Positions 33,772 to 42,856 of a stretch of 64,000 bases of DNA are shown in pieces. Position numbers and translations under genes: made by a program. Positions within the stretch are counted from its first letter, which is position 1, and the number at the start of each line of letters is the position of its first letter. The notes below the pieces were generated by a model. The model saw nothing but the letters and a program-made list of their open reading frames with translations, made no database searches and was not told the DNA's origin. The DNA lies in the NCBI RefSeq assembly GCF_000374545.1, contig NZ_KB894583.1:124001-188000 (forward strand), read 5' to 3'. This stretch comes from Anaeromusa acidaminophila DSM 3853. Its GTDB lineage: Bacteria; Bacillota; Negativicutes; Anaeromusales; Anaeromusaceae.

Positions 33772-35253
33772 ATGCTGGTGCATCATTTAATATTTCAGGG
33801 GAAACAAGAGGATTTTGCTTTTTTAGGGGCTCGCGATGAAGCAGTTACGTATGGACAATTGCAAAGCCATGTTGCAGCCTATCGCAATTTTTTCTACGCC
33901 CAGGGCATTCGGACGGGGGAAAATGTAGGGCTTTTTTCTAGAAACTGTGTGGAATTTGTGTACAGCTACTTGGCTATTGTCAGTTTAGGGGCGGTCGTAG
34001 TGCCTCTTAACTTTCAATTAACGGAACAAGAGGCAGCATATATTTTAAAAGATGCTCAAGTAAATTATCTGGTGACGGAACGGGACATGGATTTGCCTGT
34101 AACACGCCTAGTGTTTGCGGAGTTTAAAGAGGCTGTAGCGTTGAAGAACGATCCGGCAGTGCCAGTGCTAGAGGACAGTCCGGAAAATGAGCAGCGTCCC
34201 TGCGCCATTATCTACACTTCCGGTACGACAGGAAAGCCTAAAGGAGCGGTGCTGAGCCATCGGAATTTAATTAGTAATGCACATTCCTATCGGCAAGTGC
34301 TGCCGATGGTTCCCAAAGACCGCGTACTTTGCGTGCTGCCTATGTATCACTGCTTTGCCTGGACCTGCTCTGTGCTGACGACCTTGCTGGGCGGGGCGGC
34401 GATTACTATTTTGGACGCCTTCGCGCCGAAAGAGACGCTGGCGGCCATTCGCGACTACCAGGTTACGGTTATCTATGCAGTGCCTACCATGTACAATGTG
34501 TTGCTGCGTACAGGGGAAGCGGCGGATTTGGCAAGCGTGCGCGCCTGCATATCCGGCGGAGCGCCGCTGCCGGAAAAAATAGCCAAGCGATTTCAGGGAA
34601 AATTTGGCCAGGAAATTTTAGAAGGCTATGGCTTGTCCGAGGCTTCGCCGGTGGTGAGCTTGAACCCGCCAGGCCGGGTGAAGCCCTGCTCTATCGGGCG
34701 TCCTCTTCCGGGGGTGAACGTAAAAATCGAAGGCGGTAAAGGCCTAGTACCACCCGGGACGGTAGGGGAGCTCTTGGTCCAAGGCCCCAATGTCATGCTG
34801 GGGTACTACAATCTGCCCCAGGAGACGGCGCGAGCGTTGCGGCAAGACTGGCTGCATACAGGCGATTTGGCGTATCTTGATGCGGAAGGCTATATTCATA
34901 TTGTGGATCGCCTCAAAGATATGATTATTGTTAGCGGTGAAAACATTTACCCGCGGGAGATCGAAGAATTATTGTATAAATACCCTGGCATTGTAGAGGC
35001 CGCCGTTATTGGCGTGCCGGATGAGCTGCGCGGGCAGGCGGCCCGGGCGTATCTTGTTTTTGCAGAGGGACATGTTTTTAACAAAAAAGAGATGCGTGAT
35101 TATTTGCAGGAAGCTCTGGCGGCGTATAAGGTTCCCAAAGACTTTGTCGTGTTGGACGTCCTGCCCAAGAATCAAACCGGCAAGATTTTGAAGCGCGTTT
35201 TGCGAGATCGGGCGCTTGGCGAAGAAGTGGATTCAGAAGAGAAAGAAGGGTAA
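33772..35253 (+). CDS. AMP-forming acyl-CoA ligase
   Basis: 493 residues, adenylate-forming superfamily. P-loop-like signature IIYTSGTTGKPKGAV near residue 152, then GYGLSEASPVVSLN and HTGDLAYLD. The C-terminal VSGENIYPREIEELL block contains the hinge region, and the catalytic Lys region reads PKNQTGKILKRVLR. It activates a carboxylic acid, probably a fatty acid, to its CoA thioester in the cytosol. The ribosome site is weak (GAAGAG). A 75-base gap separates it from the MFS gene, and a broken peptidase gene follows. Confidence 0.88.
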   Translation: MLVHHLIFQGKQEDFAFLGARDEAVTYGQLQSHVAAYRNFFYAQGIRTGENVGLFSRNCVEFVYSYLAIVSLGAVVVPLNFQLTEQEAAYILKDAQVNYLVTERDMDLPVTRLVFAEFKEAVALKNDPAVPVLEDSPENEQRPCAIIYTSGTTGKPKGAVLSHRNLISNAHSYRQVLPMVPKDRVLCVLPMYHCFAWTCSVLTTLLGGAAITILDAFAPKETLAAIRDYQVTVIYAVPTMYNVLLRTGEAADLASVRACISGGAPLPEKIAKRFQGKFGQEILEGYGLSEASPVVSLNPPGRVKPCSIGRPLPGVNVKIEGGKGLVPPGTVGELLVQGPNVMLGYYNLPQETARALRQDWLHTGDLAYLDAEGYIHIVDRLKDMIIVSGENIYPREIEELLYKYPGIVEAAVIGVPDELRGQAARAYLVFAEGHVFNKKEMRDYLQEALAAYKVPKDFVVLDVLPKNQTGKILKRVLRDRALGEEVDSEEKEG

Positions 35254-35273
35254 CTCGAAGAGGAGGGCTTGCT

Positions 35274-35694
35274 GTGAACTCCGTAAAAGAAGGGTTTCTT
35301 GCTGTGCCTGGAGGAAAGGTAGGGTATCGCATTGTAGGCAAAGAACGGCCTGGTATGCCGCTGGTAATTCTGCATGGCGGACCGGGAGCGCCGCATGATT
35401 ATCGTTTACCTGAGCATGTGCGGTTCGAGTGAGTTTACCATGACAGGAAGTCTCGGAAAAACCGAATTAGTAAGCCGGTTAAACGAGATCAAGGTTCCTG
35501 TTCTCTTTACTTGCGGTCGTTATGATGAGGCGGCTCCAGAGACTACGGCGATTTATCAGCAGGCGTTACCTGGTTCCGAAATGGTGGTTATAGAAGACGC
35601 ATCGCACGAGCATCACCTGGAAAAGCCCCAAGAGTATCTTGATGTGGTGAGGGAGTTTCTGCGACGTACAGAGCGTAGGAAAATTGCAGAATAA
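35274..35694 (+). pseudogene. Proline iminopeptidase remnant with internal deletion
   Basis: Frame 1 starts at GTG 35274 with AGGAGG seven bases upstream. It encodes the N-terminus of a proline iminopeptidase-type hydrolase up to LHGGPGAPHDY (about 43 residues), then goes out of register and stops at 35430. From about 35404, in the +1 frame, the C-terminal third resumes: VYLSMCGSSEFTMTG, TCGRYDEAAPE and the catalytic-His region ASHEHHLEKP, ending at 35694. The middle roughly 150 codons, including the nucleophile elbow, are missing. An intact ribosome site suggests recent decay. The size of the loss is estimated from family knowledge. Confidence 0.85.
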
Positions 35695-36059
35695 GAAGCA
35701 TTTATGGATTAAATGATTTCTGTAGATACTAGTTGTTTTTGAGGGTTTTGTATTATTTTATGAGATCAAATTAATAGTTGTTCTTTATAGAGGAGCCTGT
35801 CATCGAGGAGGCTCCTATTCTTTTTTATCTAAAATCTAGGAGCCTTTTTATGGGGTATAATAGATCACCATGGCAAGACCGTTTAATTTCTTATTGTCTT
35901 ATTAGGAGAAGCATATTACTTGCGACCTAGTATGGATTTTGGTGGAAATGTTTTGTTTTTATGGAAAATAACTACATATAGTGATAAAATTGTTCCATGA
36001 GCCTTTAAGCAATCTTTGCGTAAAATAGCGGCTCAACTAAATGAAGGGGAGGATATAAA
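35695..36059. other. 365-base gene-free stretch after the pseudogene
   Basis: AT-rich. It holds one clear terminator (35791-35827), a partial repeat of its stem sequence (TAGGAGCCTTTTT, 35837-35849) and a TATAAT word at 35859 without a good -35. The end is the leader of the secreted-protein gene with AGGGGAGG at 36045-36052. I see no coding frame. Confidence 0.6.
35791..35827 (+). terminator. Terminator, related in sequence to the one at 36977
   Basis: AGGAGCCT, ten bases, AGGCTCCT, then ATTCTTTTTT. The word AGGAGCCTGTCA is shared with the hairpin at 36977-37008. Confidence 0.8.
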
Positions 36060-36539
36060 ATGTTTCGAAAAGTTTTATCTTTACTATGCATGCTTTTTGC
36101 ACTGACGGTATTACCAGCAGCAGCCGCACCACCTCCGTTGCCAAACGACGTTAATATCATTGCTCCAGGTCCGGATGTTCCGGAAAAACTAGCATCACTC
36201 TCTGGGAAATGGGTCGGAAAGTTCAACTGGACCGGACGGAACGGCGGCAATAATGGGAGTCGTGAAATTGTATTAATTGTAGAAAAAATTGAAGGCAATC
36301 AAGTTAGCGTAATTGTTTCTTATGGTTCTGATCCTAGATCCGGCGAAACAAAATGGACACGCGCAGTGGGGAATGTGTCTATGTTTGGCAAGATAAAGCT
36401 TCCTCTAAAACCGCCGTTTGCTCGTTCTGATATGACGCAGGAGTATACATTGAAGCCAGATGGAACTTTAGAGTATTGGCTCGCTGCAACATCTCCCTAT
36501 GCCTCTGATTATAGCGGCATCCTGAAAAAACAGCCATAA
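36060..36539 (+). CDS. Secreted hypothetical protein (159 aa)
   Basis: A signal peptide (MFRKVLSLLCMLFALTVLP, cleavage near AAA-AP at about residue 23) precedes a Pro-rich linker and a compact domain of alternating beta strands (GKWVGKFNW... YTLKPDGTLEYW). The pattern recalls small lipocalin-like barrels, but I do not recognise a family. It stands alone between terminators. The ATG follows AGGGGAGG by seven bases. Probably exported through Sec; function unknown. Confidence 0.7.
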   Translation: MFRKVLSLLCMLFALTVLPAAAAPPPLPNDVNIIAPGPDVPEKLASLSGKWVGKFNWTGRNGGNNGSREIVLIVEKIEGNQVSVIVSYGSDPRSGETKWTRAVGNVSMFGKIKLPLKPPFARSDMTQEYTLKPDGTLEYWLAATSPYASDYSGILKKQP

Positions 36540-36608
36540 AACATTGTTTGAAATGAAATGTTTCTAGCCTGATGGATGAAGGCAAAGCTATAGTAATGAA
36601 GAATAGAG

Positions 36609-36652
36609 AATACCCTTCCGGGGCTGAAGTGGCTGAGGGAGGGTATTTTATT
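36609..36652 (+). terminator. Terminator of the secreted-protein gene
   Basis: AATACCCTTCC pairs with GGAGGGTATT (one bulged base), with a TTTTATTT tail. Confidence 0.75.
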
Positions 36653-36917
36653 TGCACTTACGCGTGTTGACGATGGAACATCAAAAAAAGAACCATCCTT
36701 CAAAGATACCATCAAGATTGTTGCAAAACCTCGATCTTTCAGCTATAGAATTTTGTTGCGAAATATGTAGCAGCTTACTATGTAATTATTTTGCAAAACT
36801 TTGATATATCGATTATTAATTTATCAAGCGCTTTGCCAAGTGCCGCGCTATAAATAGTATCAAGTGATGCACTTCCATTACCAAGGCAGTGCGGGAGCGT
36901 TGGATAATCCTTTGTGT

Positions 36918-36946
36918 TTGACAGTATCAAATAAGAACTGTATAAT
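36918..36946 (+). promoter_or_regulatory. Perfect consensus sigma-A promoter with no gene after it
   Basis: TTGACA, exactly 17 bases, TATAAT. Start expected near 36953. Confidence 0.8.
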
Positions 36947-36952
36947 AATAAC

Positions 36953-37008
36953 AAATGAATAATGCTTATTATTTGGAGGAGCCTGTCACCAAGGGCTCCT
37001 TCTATTTT
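36953..37008 (+). ncRNA. Candidate short RNA (about 55 nt)
   Basis: Bounded by the consensus promoter and a terminator hairpin (AGGAGCC-N10-GGCTCCT, 36977-37000, then T-rich). The 5' half contains a small AATAA-TGC-TTATT hairpin. The next plus-strand gene is nhaA, 360 bases away, beyond the antisense tRNA. No known RNA family is recognised; expression is inferred only from the signals. Confidence 0.45.
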
Positions 37009-37019
37009 TTGCGGTGAAA

Positions 37020-37053
37020 CAAAAAAAGTCTGACGCCCAAAGGCATCAGACCT
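37020..37053 (-). terminator. Terminator of tRNA-Gly
   Basis: On the minus strand, GTCTGATGCC-TTTG-GGCGTCAGAC (one G-U pair) is followed by seven T. Confidence 0.9.
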
Positions 37054-37062
37054 CAAATTTGC

Positions 37063-37137
37063 TGGAGCGGGTAAAGGGATTCGAACCCTCGACCCACGGC
37101 TTGGGAAGCCGGTACTCTACCACTGAGCTACACCCGC
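37063..37137 (-). tRNA. tRNA-Gly, anticodon CCC
   Basis: 75 nt with encoded CCA. Acceptor GCGGGTG/TACCCGC (one G-U), D arm GCTCAGTGGTAGAGT, anticodon loop TTCCCAA, T arm GAGGG-TTCGAAT-CCCTT. The anticodon CCC reads GGG codons. The first anticodon-stem pair (27-43) is C-U, a mismatch, while the other four pairs are standard. Confidence 0.95.
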
Positions 37138-37185
37138 TCGGAATTATGTCAAAACAAGGCAAACGTGCTTGTTCCGACGGACTTT

Positions 37186-37214
37186 ATTATAGCTCATGAG
37201 GCTTGAAAAAACAA
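37186..37214 (-). promoter_or_regulatory. Promoter of tRNA-Gly
   Basis: On the minus strand: TTGTTT, 17 bases, TATAAT, ending about 49 bases before the tRNA. Confidence 0.7.
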
Positions 37215-37367
37215 GCAGCAAAGCAGCTATTGAAGAAGGAACGCAAAGACTAAAAGAGAAATTCTTGAAAAGAGAGTGGAAGAGAAGTAAATGGTAAGGA
37301 AAAATAGCAAGGCAAGTCTTTGGAAAAGGCTGATCTCTGGGAGTGAAAATAGTTTGGAGGTGGCGAT

Positions 37368-38744
37368 ATGCGTAGAAGCCGCTTGAAATTGAGGATTGCA
37401 AGGCAACTGCAATATATTGTAACTGAACCATTTAAAAAGTTTATGCAAGCGAACTCGTTAGGGGGGAATCTTCTTTTAGTAGCGTTGGTTATTGGCATGG
37501 TGTGGGCCAACTCCAGTTTTTCAGAGCAGTATCATGCATTGTGGGAAGAGTCGTATTTAGGCGTATTCCTGGATGGCTTTATTTTGCAGAAAAGCTTACA
37601 TCATTGGCTCAATGACGGTTTGATGGCGATTTTCTTTTTTCTGATTGGGTTAGAAATCAAAAGAGAGCTTCTCGTAGGAGAACTGTCGGTTTGGCGCAAA
37701 GCCTTGTTTCCGGTGGCTGCCGCGGCGGGCGGTATGATTATGCCGGCCGTGTTCTTTACGGCGCTCCAAGGAGGCAGCCCCGAGACTCTAAGAGGGTGGG
37801 CGATTCCTACGGCGACAGATATAGCCTTTGCTTTAGGCGTGTTGTCTTTGTTGGGCAAGCGTGTGCCGGTTACGATGAAAATATTTTTGACGGCGCTGGC
37901 GATCGTGGATGATATTGGGGCCATTTTATTAATTGGACTGTTTTATTCCCCGGCGCCGGTGTGGGAGTGGCTGGGGACTGGTGCGGGTATTTTTGTCTTT
38001 ATGCTCTATTTAAATCGTTCTGGAGTACGGAATGTAAGTTCTTATTTAGGGTTGGCCGTGTTGCTGTGGGGGGCGATCCTTTTTTCCGGTGTACATGCCA
38101 CTTTGGCAGGCGTCCTGGCAGCCTTTGCCATTCCAGTGCAAACCCGAATCTCCAGGGCTAAAGCGGCGGAAAAAGGCGATGCGTTGACACGTAAATTGCA
38201 GACCTTAAGTTCTTCCGAGAAAAACGTTTTAGCAGATCCGGTCTATCATGATGTGCTGGCGCAAATTGCCAAATTGTATCAAGATGCAGGCACTCCCTTG
38301 CAGCGTTTGGAGCATGCGTTGCATCCGACGGTTGCGTATGGCATTTTGCCGTTGTTTGCGTTAGCTAACGGCGGGGTAACTATTCAAGCGGAGCTGTTAG
38401 GCAGCGTCGCCGAGCCATTGTCGGTAGGAATTATTGTCGGGCTTTCGCTGGGTAAGCCGTTGGGAATTGTGAGCGTGTGCTGGCTTTTGGAGAAGCTGGG
38501 AGTTGCCGAGCGTCCTAGTGGCATGTCGTGGCGGCAGATGTGGTCGGCGGGATGTTTTGCAGGCATTGGGTTTACGATGGCTATCTTTATTGCGAACCTG
38601 GCTTTTGTGGAAGTGCGTTTTTTGGAGTCGGCCAAATTAGCAATCCTTCTTGCCTCGCTAGCATCCACTTTTTTGGGCGTGGCTTTGCTGCTGGGAGGCA
38701 GCCATGCCTCTAAAAACGAAACTTTGTTAGATAAAAAGATGTAA
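37368..38744 (+). CDS. nhaA: Na+/H+ antiporter NhaA
   Basis: 458 residues, about twelve helices, longer than E. coli NhaA (388) because of an N-terminal basic extension and a 40-residue hydrophilic loop around residues 260-320. The ion-binding aspartate pair is intact (AIVDDIGAI, Asp181-Asp182), and the family blocks GLEIKRELLVGEL and PTATDIAFALGVLSLLG are present. It exchanges Na+ for H+ at the cytoplasmic membrane for pH and salt homeostasis. TTGGAGGTG precedes the ATG. Single gene ending in a strong terminator. Confidence 0.95.
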   Translation: MRRSRLKLRIARQLQYIVTEPFKKFMQANSLGGNLLLVALVIGMVWANSSFSEQYHALWEESYLGVFLDGFILQKSLHHWLNDGLMAIFFFLIGLEIKRELLVGELSVWRKALFPVAAAAGGMIMPAVFFTALQGGSPETLRGWAIPTATDIAFALGVLSLLGKRVPVTMKIFLTALAIVDDIGAILLIGLFYSPAPVWEWLGTGAGIFVFMLYLNRSGVRNVSSYLGLAVLLWGAILFSGVHATLAGVLAAFAIPVQTRISRAKAAEKGDALTRKLQTLSSSEKNVLADPVYHDVLAQIAKLYQDAGTPLQRLEHALHPTVAYGILPLFALANGGVTIQAELLGSVAEPLSVGIIVGLSLGKPLGIVSVCWLLEKLGVAERPSGMSWRQMWSAGCFAGIGFTMAIFIANLAFVEVRFLESAKLAILLASLASTFLGVALLLGGSHASKNETLLDKKM

Positions 38745-38752
38745 TAAACGTA

Positions 38753-38800
38753 AAAACTGCCGTTAGAATGCGAAAATGCTTGCTAACGGCAGTTTTGATT
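38753..38800 (+). terminator. Terminator of nhaA
   Basis: AAAACTGCCGTTAG pairs exactly with CTAACGGCAGTTTT around a 16-base loop. It may also serve the small minus-strand gene that converges on it. Confidence 0.92.
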
Positions 38801-38894
38801 TAGCTTGTGCAAATTTTTAAGCTGAAAAACAGGTTTTAGATAAGCGGTCTCGAAATTTGTATAAACGACAAAGCAACAAAGTTGCAAATCTTTC

Positions 38895-39116
38895 TTACGA
38901 ATTAAATTTGGCGCAGATGGAGTCATAACGTTTTCGTAGCTGTCGCTCAAAGAAGGCGAAGATGGCAACGACGAAAAGATAAGCAAAGGAAACCAGAAAA
39001 AGAGTGGTTATGTCGTAATCTTGGTAAATCAAAACAAAAGCGGCGTATACATAGCCGATAACTAAACCATATTTGCAGATCGATAACATGCGGATTAAGG
39101 TATCGAGGTATTTCAT
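38895..39116 (-). CDS. Small two-helix membrane protein (73 aa)
   Basis: Not recognised. Starts MKYLDTLIRM. ATG 39116 follows AAGGAGG by about five bases, a better start than the upstream in-frame ATG at 39143. Two hydrophobic segments (about 12-30 and 38-55) precede a basic C-terminal tail (ERQLRKRYDS). It is divergent from a Crp/Fnr regulator gene 110 bases away, which may control it. Confidence 0.7.
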   Translation of the reverse strand: MKYLDTLIRMLSICKYGLVIGYVYAAFVLIYQDYDITTLFLVSFAYLFVVAIFAFFERQLRKRYDSICAKFNS

Positions 39117-39226
39117 AGAGTCCTCCTTGAGAGTTTCATGCAAGAACAGATGTGGTAAACATTAAAGTTATTCTAACATGTTTGGATAGGGTCGGCAACT
39201 AAATGAAGAAACGGTAGGGATGCGAA

Positions 39227-39901
39227 GTGGAATATTTGAAGCAAGTGCCGCTGTTTGGCGATTTGCCGACAGATGTGTTACAGCGAATTGATGCGGTTGT
39301 TTTGGAGAGGACGTATAAAAAAGGGGAAAGCATTTTTTTAGAAGGAGAACCAGGAGAAGGACTCCATTTTGTGCGCACAGGGCGAGTGAAAATTGTCAAA
39401 ACGGCGGAAGACGGGAGGGAGCACATTATCAAATTTCTAAAAACGGGAGAGATTTTTGCGGAAGTGCTCTTATTTAACCATTTACCATATCCTGCTGCTT
39501 CGATAGCGGTTGAAGACAGTCGGATTGGCTTGATTCGCAATGAGGACCTGGAAAAATTAATTTTGGAAAATAACGCCTTGGCTTTGCTCTTGATTCGCTC
39601 GTTGAGTCAGCGCTTACTGTACGCCCAGCAAAAAATCAAGGAATTGGCGTTGCAGGATGTACCTGCTCGGACGGCGGAATTATTGCTGCGCTTGAGCCGG
39701 GAGCAGGGAAAACGAGACGCAGCAGGGAAGCCGCTTTTGGAATTACCGGAATCCCGGCAGGAGCTGGCTGGCTTGATGGGAACCTCGCGGGAAACTCTAA
39801 GCCGTACGTTGAGTGATTTTAAAAGGCGCAAGTGGATTTCGATGGAGGGGAATCGCATTGTCTTATTACAGGAAGAACAGCTTCTTGAATTGTCTTCTTA
39901 A
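39227..39901 (+). CDS. Crp/Fnr-family transcriptional regulator
   Basis: 224 residues. cNMP-type effector domain at about 1-120 (FLEGEPGEGLHFVRTGRVKI; EIFAEVLLF), then a dimerisation helix and a winged helix-turn-helix with SRQELAGLMGTSRETLSRTLSDF. There is no N-terminal Cys cluster, so it is not an Fe-S FNR; the ligand is unknown. The start is GTG 39227 with AGGGA six bases upstream. Divergent from the small membrane-protein gene. Confidence 0.9.
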   Translation: MEYLKQVPLFGDLPTDVLQRIDAVVLERTYKKGESIFLEGEPGEGLHFVRTGRVKIVKTAEDGREHIIKFLKTGEIFAEVLLFNHLPYPAASIAVEDSRIGLIRNEDLEKLILENNALALLLIRSLSQRLLYAQQKIKELALQDVPARTAELLLRLSREQGKRDAAGKPLLELPESRQELAGLMGTSRETLSRTLSDFKRRKWISMEGNRIVLLQEEQLLELSS

Positions 39902-39907
39902 GTTTTC

Positions 39908-39936
39908 TTGACTAGCTAAAGGGGCTATTCTATAAT
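39908..39936 (+). promoter_or_regulatory. Promoter of tadA/tRNA-Ser
   Basis: TTGACT, 17 bases, TATAAT; start near 39943, about 20 bases before tadA. Confidence 0.85.
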
Positions 39937-39964
39937 ACCTCTAGCATGAAAACGGAGGCTAGAT

Positions 39965-40429
39965 ATGCTGCAGCAGGAACTAGACGACTATTATATGGGA
40001 TTGGCTTTGGAAGAAGCGCATAAAGCCGCCGAAAAAGGAGAGATCCCCATTGGGGCGGTATTGGTCTATGAAGGTAAAGTATTGGCAACGGCGCATAACC
40101 TGCGCGAAACCGGCCATGACGGTACAGCACATGCGGAGATGCTGGTGATTCGCCAAGGTTGTGAGAAATTGTCGCGCTGGCGTTTGACTGGGACAACGCT
40201 TTATGTTACAATTGAGCCGTGTTCGATGTGTGCGGGAGCCCTTGTAAATAGCCGTGTTACACGCCTTGTCTATGGCAGTGCGGACGCTAAAGCTGGCGCA
40301 GTGGAGTCCTTGTTCAATATCGTACAGCATCCTGCATTGAACCACTCCTTAGAGGTTACCTCTGGAGTACGGCAGGAAGAATGCGCTGGTATTATGAAAG
40401 AGTTCTTTCGGCAGCGGCGCAAAAAATAG
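39965..40429 (+). CDS. tadA: tRNA-specific adenosine deaminase
   Basis: 154 residues. Converts A34 to inosine in tRNA-Arg(ACG). The zinc site is complete: HAEML (His and catalytic Glu) and EPCSMCAGAL (two Cys). Family blocks EIPIGAVLVY and GALVNSRVTRLVYG are present. GGAGG precedes the ATG by six bases. tRNA-Ser(CGA) starts five bases after its stop, so the two are probably on one transcript, an arrangement of tadA near tRNA-Ser also known from Bacillus. Confidence 0.95.
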   Translation: MLQQELDDYYMGLALEEAHKAAEKGEIPIGAVLVYEGKVLATAHNLRETGHDGTAHAEMLVIRQGCEKLSRWRLTGTTLYVTIEPCSMCAGALVNSRVTRLVYGSADAKAGAVESLFNIVQHPALNHSLEVTSGVRQEECAGIMKEFFRQRRKK

Positions 40430-40434
40430 CATTT

Positions 40435-40524
<90 letters not shown>

Positions 40525-40538
40525 TTTTAAAGGGATTG

Positions 40539-40568
40539 AAGCTATCGATTAAATCGGTAGCTTTTTTG
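40539..40568 (+). terminator. Terminator of tadA/tRNA-Ser
   Basis: AAGCTATCGAT pairs with ATCGGTAGCTT (one G-U pair), followed by TTTTTGTTTT. Confidence 0.9.
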
Positions 40569-40789
40569 TTTTGCGTGCTTATATTTTGCTTCATTTTAAG
40601 ATAGAATGTGCCAACTTCACCGTTCGTAAAAATTCGTATTATATAGAGGTTTTTTGATGTAGGAATTGAATAATAAAATTGTACTTCCTTTCTATCCTAT
40701 TTTTAGGGGCATAAAGGAATGTTGTATAATTACATCTATTTGTTATCGTCCGTTGAATTAGCGCTGTGCTATGCTTGAAAGGAGAAAAA

Positions 40790-42772
40790 ATGTTTCGTTC
40801 TATTAAGACTAAGTTGATTGTCTTTATCTCCGTAATGCTTGCGGTGATCGGAATTGCTGTTATGAGTGCAGTTTTGTACTTCTTTACGGATTATTCCGAT
40901 ACCACGGCTAGAAATCTAGCGCAATCCGGAGTGAACGGCCTACATAATGTCTTGGAAGATGCCAAACAGGAGATGAAGTTGCGGGCGATTCTAATTGCCG
41001 CTAATCCTGATGTTGCTAGTGCAGTGGAGGCTAAGGACACAGCTCGAGTGTTGGCAGTAGTCGGACAGCTTATCAAAGATGTCCCCGTCGATTCGATTAC
41101 GATTTCGGATGAAAAAGGAATCGTAATCGCTCGGACGCACGAACCGGCAAAAAAAGGGGACAGCGTTGTTGGGCAGGCGAATGTACGGGAGGCGTTGAAA
41201 GGTAAGGTGACGGCTGGAATAGAACCGGGAACGGTAGTGAAGCTGTCGGCTAGAGCTGGAGCGCCGGTCCGAAACGGGCAGGGGCAGATTGTGGGGGTTA
41301 TTACTCCAGGAGTGACTCTGACAAAAAATGAAGTAGTCGATAAAACCAAAAAACTGTTCAATGTTGACGCAACCCTTTTCAAGGATGATGTTCGCGAGTC
41401 AACTACTATCACCCAAAATGGACAGCGCCAGATTGGAACCAAACTAGATCCAGCCATCGCCGATATTGTCCTGAAGCAGGGAAAGTCATTCAATGGTACA
41501 GCAAATATTTTGGGTATGGATTACTTTACGGCATACGAACCGATCATTGATCCTGCGGGTAAGCCGGTGGGAGTCTTGTTCGCTGGCGAATCCATGGCTC
41601 AAGTCCACGATTCTCGAAATAAAATGGTTGTTACCGTAGCGGTTACGCTTTTGATCGCCATTGTTCTGGCCTTTCTCGCTGCATTGTGGATGGCGCGAAA
41701 AATCATTGGGCCGTTGTTGCAACTTGGGGCAGCAGCCAGCACGGTTGCAAACGGCGATCTGACTCAGTCTGTGGCAGTAAATTCCTCGGATGAGGTTGGC
41801 ATTCTGGCGCAGAATTTCAATGCAATGCTGTTGCATTTGCGAGAATTGGTTAAGCATGTGCATGACCTGTCGCAAACGCTGGCCGCTTCTTCGGAAGAAT
41901 TGACGGCCAGCGCCGAACAGTCGGCGAGAGTAAGTCATCAAGTTGCCCAGGCGATTACGGAAGTGGCGGCTGGCACATCAAAGCAGTTAGGTGCTGTCAA
42001 TGACGCTTCGACGATAGTTCGGCAAGTTTCCTCTCATACGGAATCAGTGGCGGTTACGGCAGAAACTATTACTGGATTAAGCGATAAATCCTCGGCGGCC
42101 ACTGCGCAAGGAAGTCAAGCGATCGAGCGTGCAGTCCAGCAGATGGGGAGCATTGGAGAAGGGAGCAAAGCAGTTAACAGCGCGGTCAAAAAGCTGGCAG
42201 AATCATCCCGCCATATTGGCGAAATTGTCAACGTGATTTCCGAGATTGCTGGGCAGACCAATTTGTTAGCTCTCAACGCCGCGATTGAAGCTGCTCGGGC
42301 GGGTGAACAGGGCCGAGGATTTGCAGTGGTAGCGGAGGAAGTCCGCAAGCTGGCGGAACAATCGGAGACGGCTGCTAAAGAAATTACGGATTTGATTCAA
42401 CAAAATCAAGCAGATCTTCAGGTCGCTGTCCAGGCTATGGAAGAATCCGCCGGATCGGTACAAGTCGGCATTACTGTAGTGAATGATGCGGGGCTGACTT
42501 TCCGCGATATTTCCCAAATGACGCAAGAAGTATCCGGCCAGATGTTGAACATCTCTTCTGCTATTGGTGAAATTGCTAAAGGGAGCGAGAAGATCGTTTC
42601 TTCAGTCTTGGACATTGAAAAGGTAAGCCAAGGCTCTGCCAGCCAGGCCGAACATGTGTCGGCAGCGGCGGAAGAAATGACAGCGTCGATGATGGAAATT
42701 TCTACTTCGAGCCAAAGTCTGGCCGAGCTTGCGCAGGAGTTGCAGGAAGCGGTAGACAAGTTCCGGCTGTAA
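40790..42772 (+). CDS. Methyl-accepting chemotaxis protein with periplasmic Cache-type sensor
   Basis: 660 residues. Membrane helix at about 8-32, extracytoplasmic Cache-like sensor at about 33-280 (KEDs with [17 protein letters not shown] and DYFTAYEPI), second helix at about 285-308, HAMP to about 360. The signalling domain carries the conserved hairpin tip around [21 protein letters not shown]. There is no C-terminal CheR/CheB tether pentapeptide. AAAGGAG lies six bases before the ATG. It modulates CheA and so the flagella encoded further on. The ligand is unknown; small organic acids are usual for such sensors. Confidence 0.92.
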   Translation: MFRSIKTKLIVFISVMLAVIGIAVMSAVLYFFTDYSDTTARNLAQSGVNGLHNVLEDAKQEMKLRAILIAANPDVASAVEAKDTARVLAVVGQLIKDVPVDSITISDEKGIVIARTHEPAKKGDSVVGQANVREALKGKVTAGIEPGTVVKLSARAGAPVRNGQGQIVGVITPGVTLTKNEVVDKTKKLFNVDATLFKDDVRESTTITQNGQRQIGTKLDPAIADIVLKQGKSFNGTANILGMDYFTAYEPIIDPAGKPVGVLFAGESMAQVHDSRNKMVVTVAVTLLIAIVLAFLAALWMARKIIGPLLQLGAAASTVANGDLTQSVAVNSSDEVGILAQNFNAMLLHLRELVKHVHDLSQTLAASSEELTASAEQSARVSHQVAQAITEVAAGTSKQLGAVNDASTIVRQVSSHTESVAVTAETITGLSDKSSAATAQGSQAIERAVQQMGSIGEGSKAVNSAVKKLAESSRHIGEIVNVISEIAGQTNLLALNAAIEAARAGEQGRGFAVVAEEVRKLAEQSETAAKEITDLIQQNQADLQVAVQAMEESAGSVQVGITVVNDAGLTFRDISQMTQEVSGQMLNISSAIGEIAKGSEKIVSSVLDIEKVSQGSASQAEHVSAAAEEMTASMMEISTSSQSLAELAQELQEAVDKFRL

Positions 42773-42810
42773 AGCGTAAAATCATAGCTCTGAATCGTAT
42801 GCTCGATGTA

Positions 42811-42848
42811 AAAAGGCTTTGCAGGTTTTGCTGCAAAGCCTTTTGGCT
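42811..42848 (+). terminator. Terminator of the chemoreceptor gene
   Basis: AAAAGGCTTTGCAG-GTTTTG-CTGCAAAGCCTTTT, a 14-bp perfect stem. A near copy occurs at 45257. Confidence 0.92.
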
Positions 42849-42856
42849 TATAGTCT

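Larger units (their letters stand above)
36540..37062. other. 520-base stretch with no protein gene
   Basis: Contents: a terminator at 36609, about 260 bases of AT-rich sequence without a supported gene, a consensus promoter at 36918, a terminator hairpin at 36977 and the minus-strand tRNA terminator at 37020. An open frame on the minus strand here (36778-37056) crosses these signals and is not credible as a whole. Confidence 0.6.

Noticed and set aside
36778-37056. Minus-strand open frame of 92 residues
   Set aside because: It runs through the tRNA terminator, the hairpin at 36977 and the promoter at 36918; no ribosome site and no recognisable family, though an ancient gene fragment in its last 45 residues cannot be excluded.
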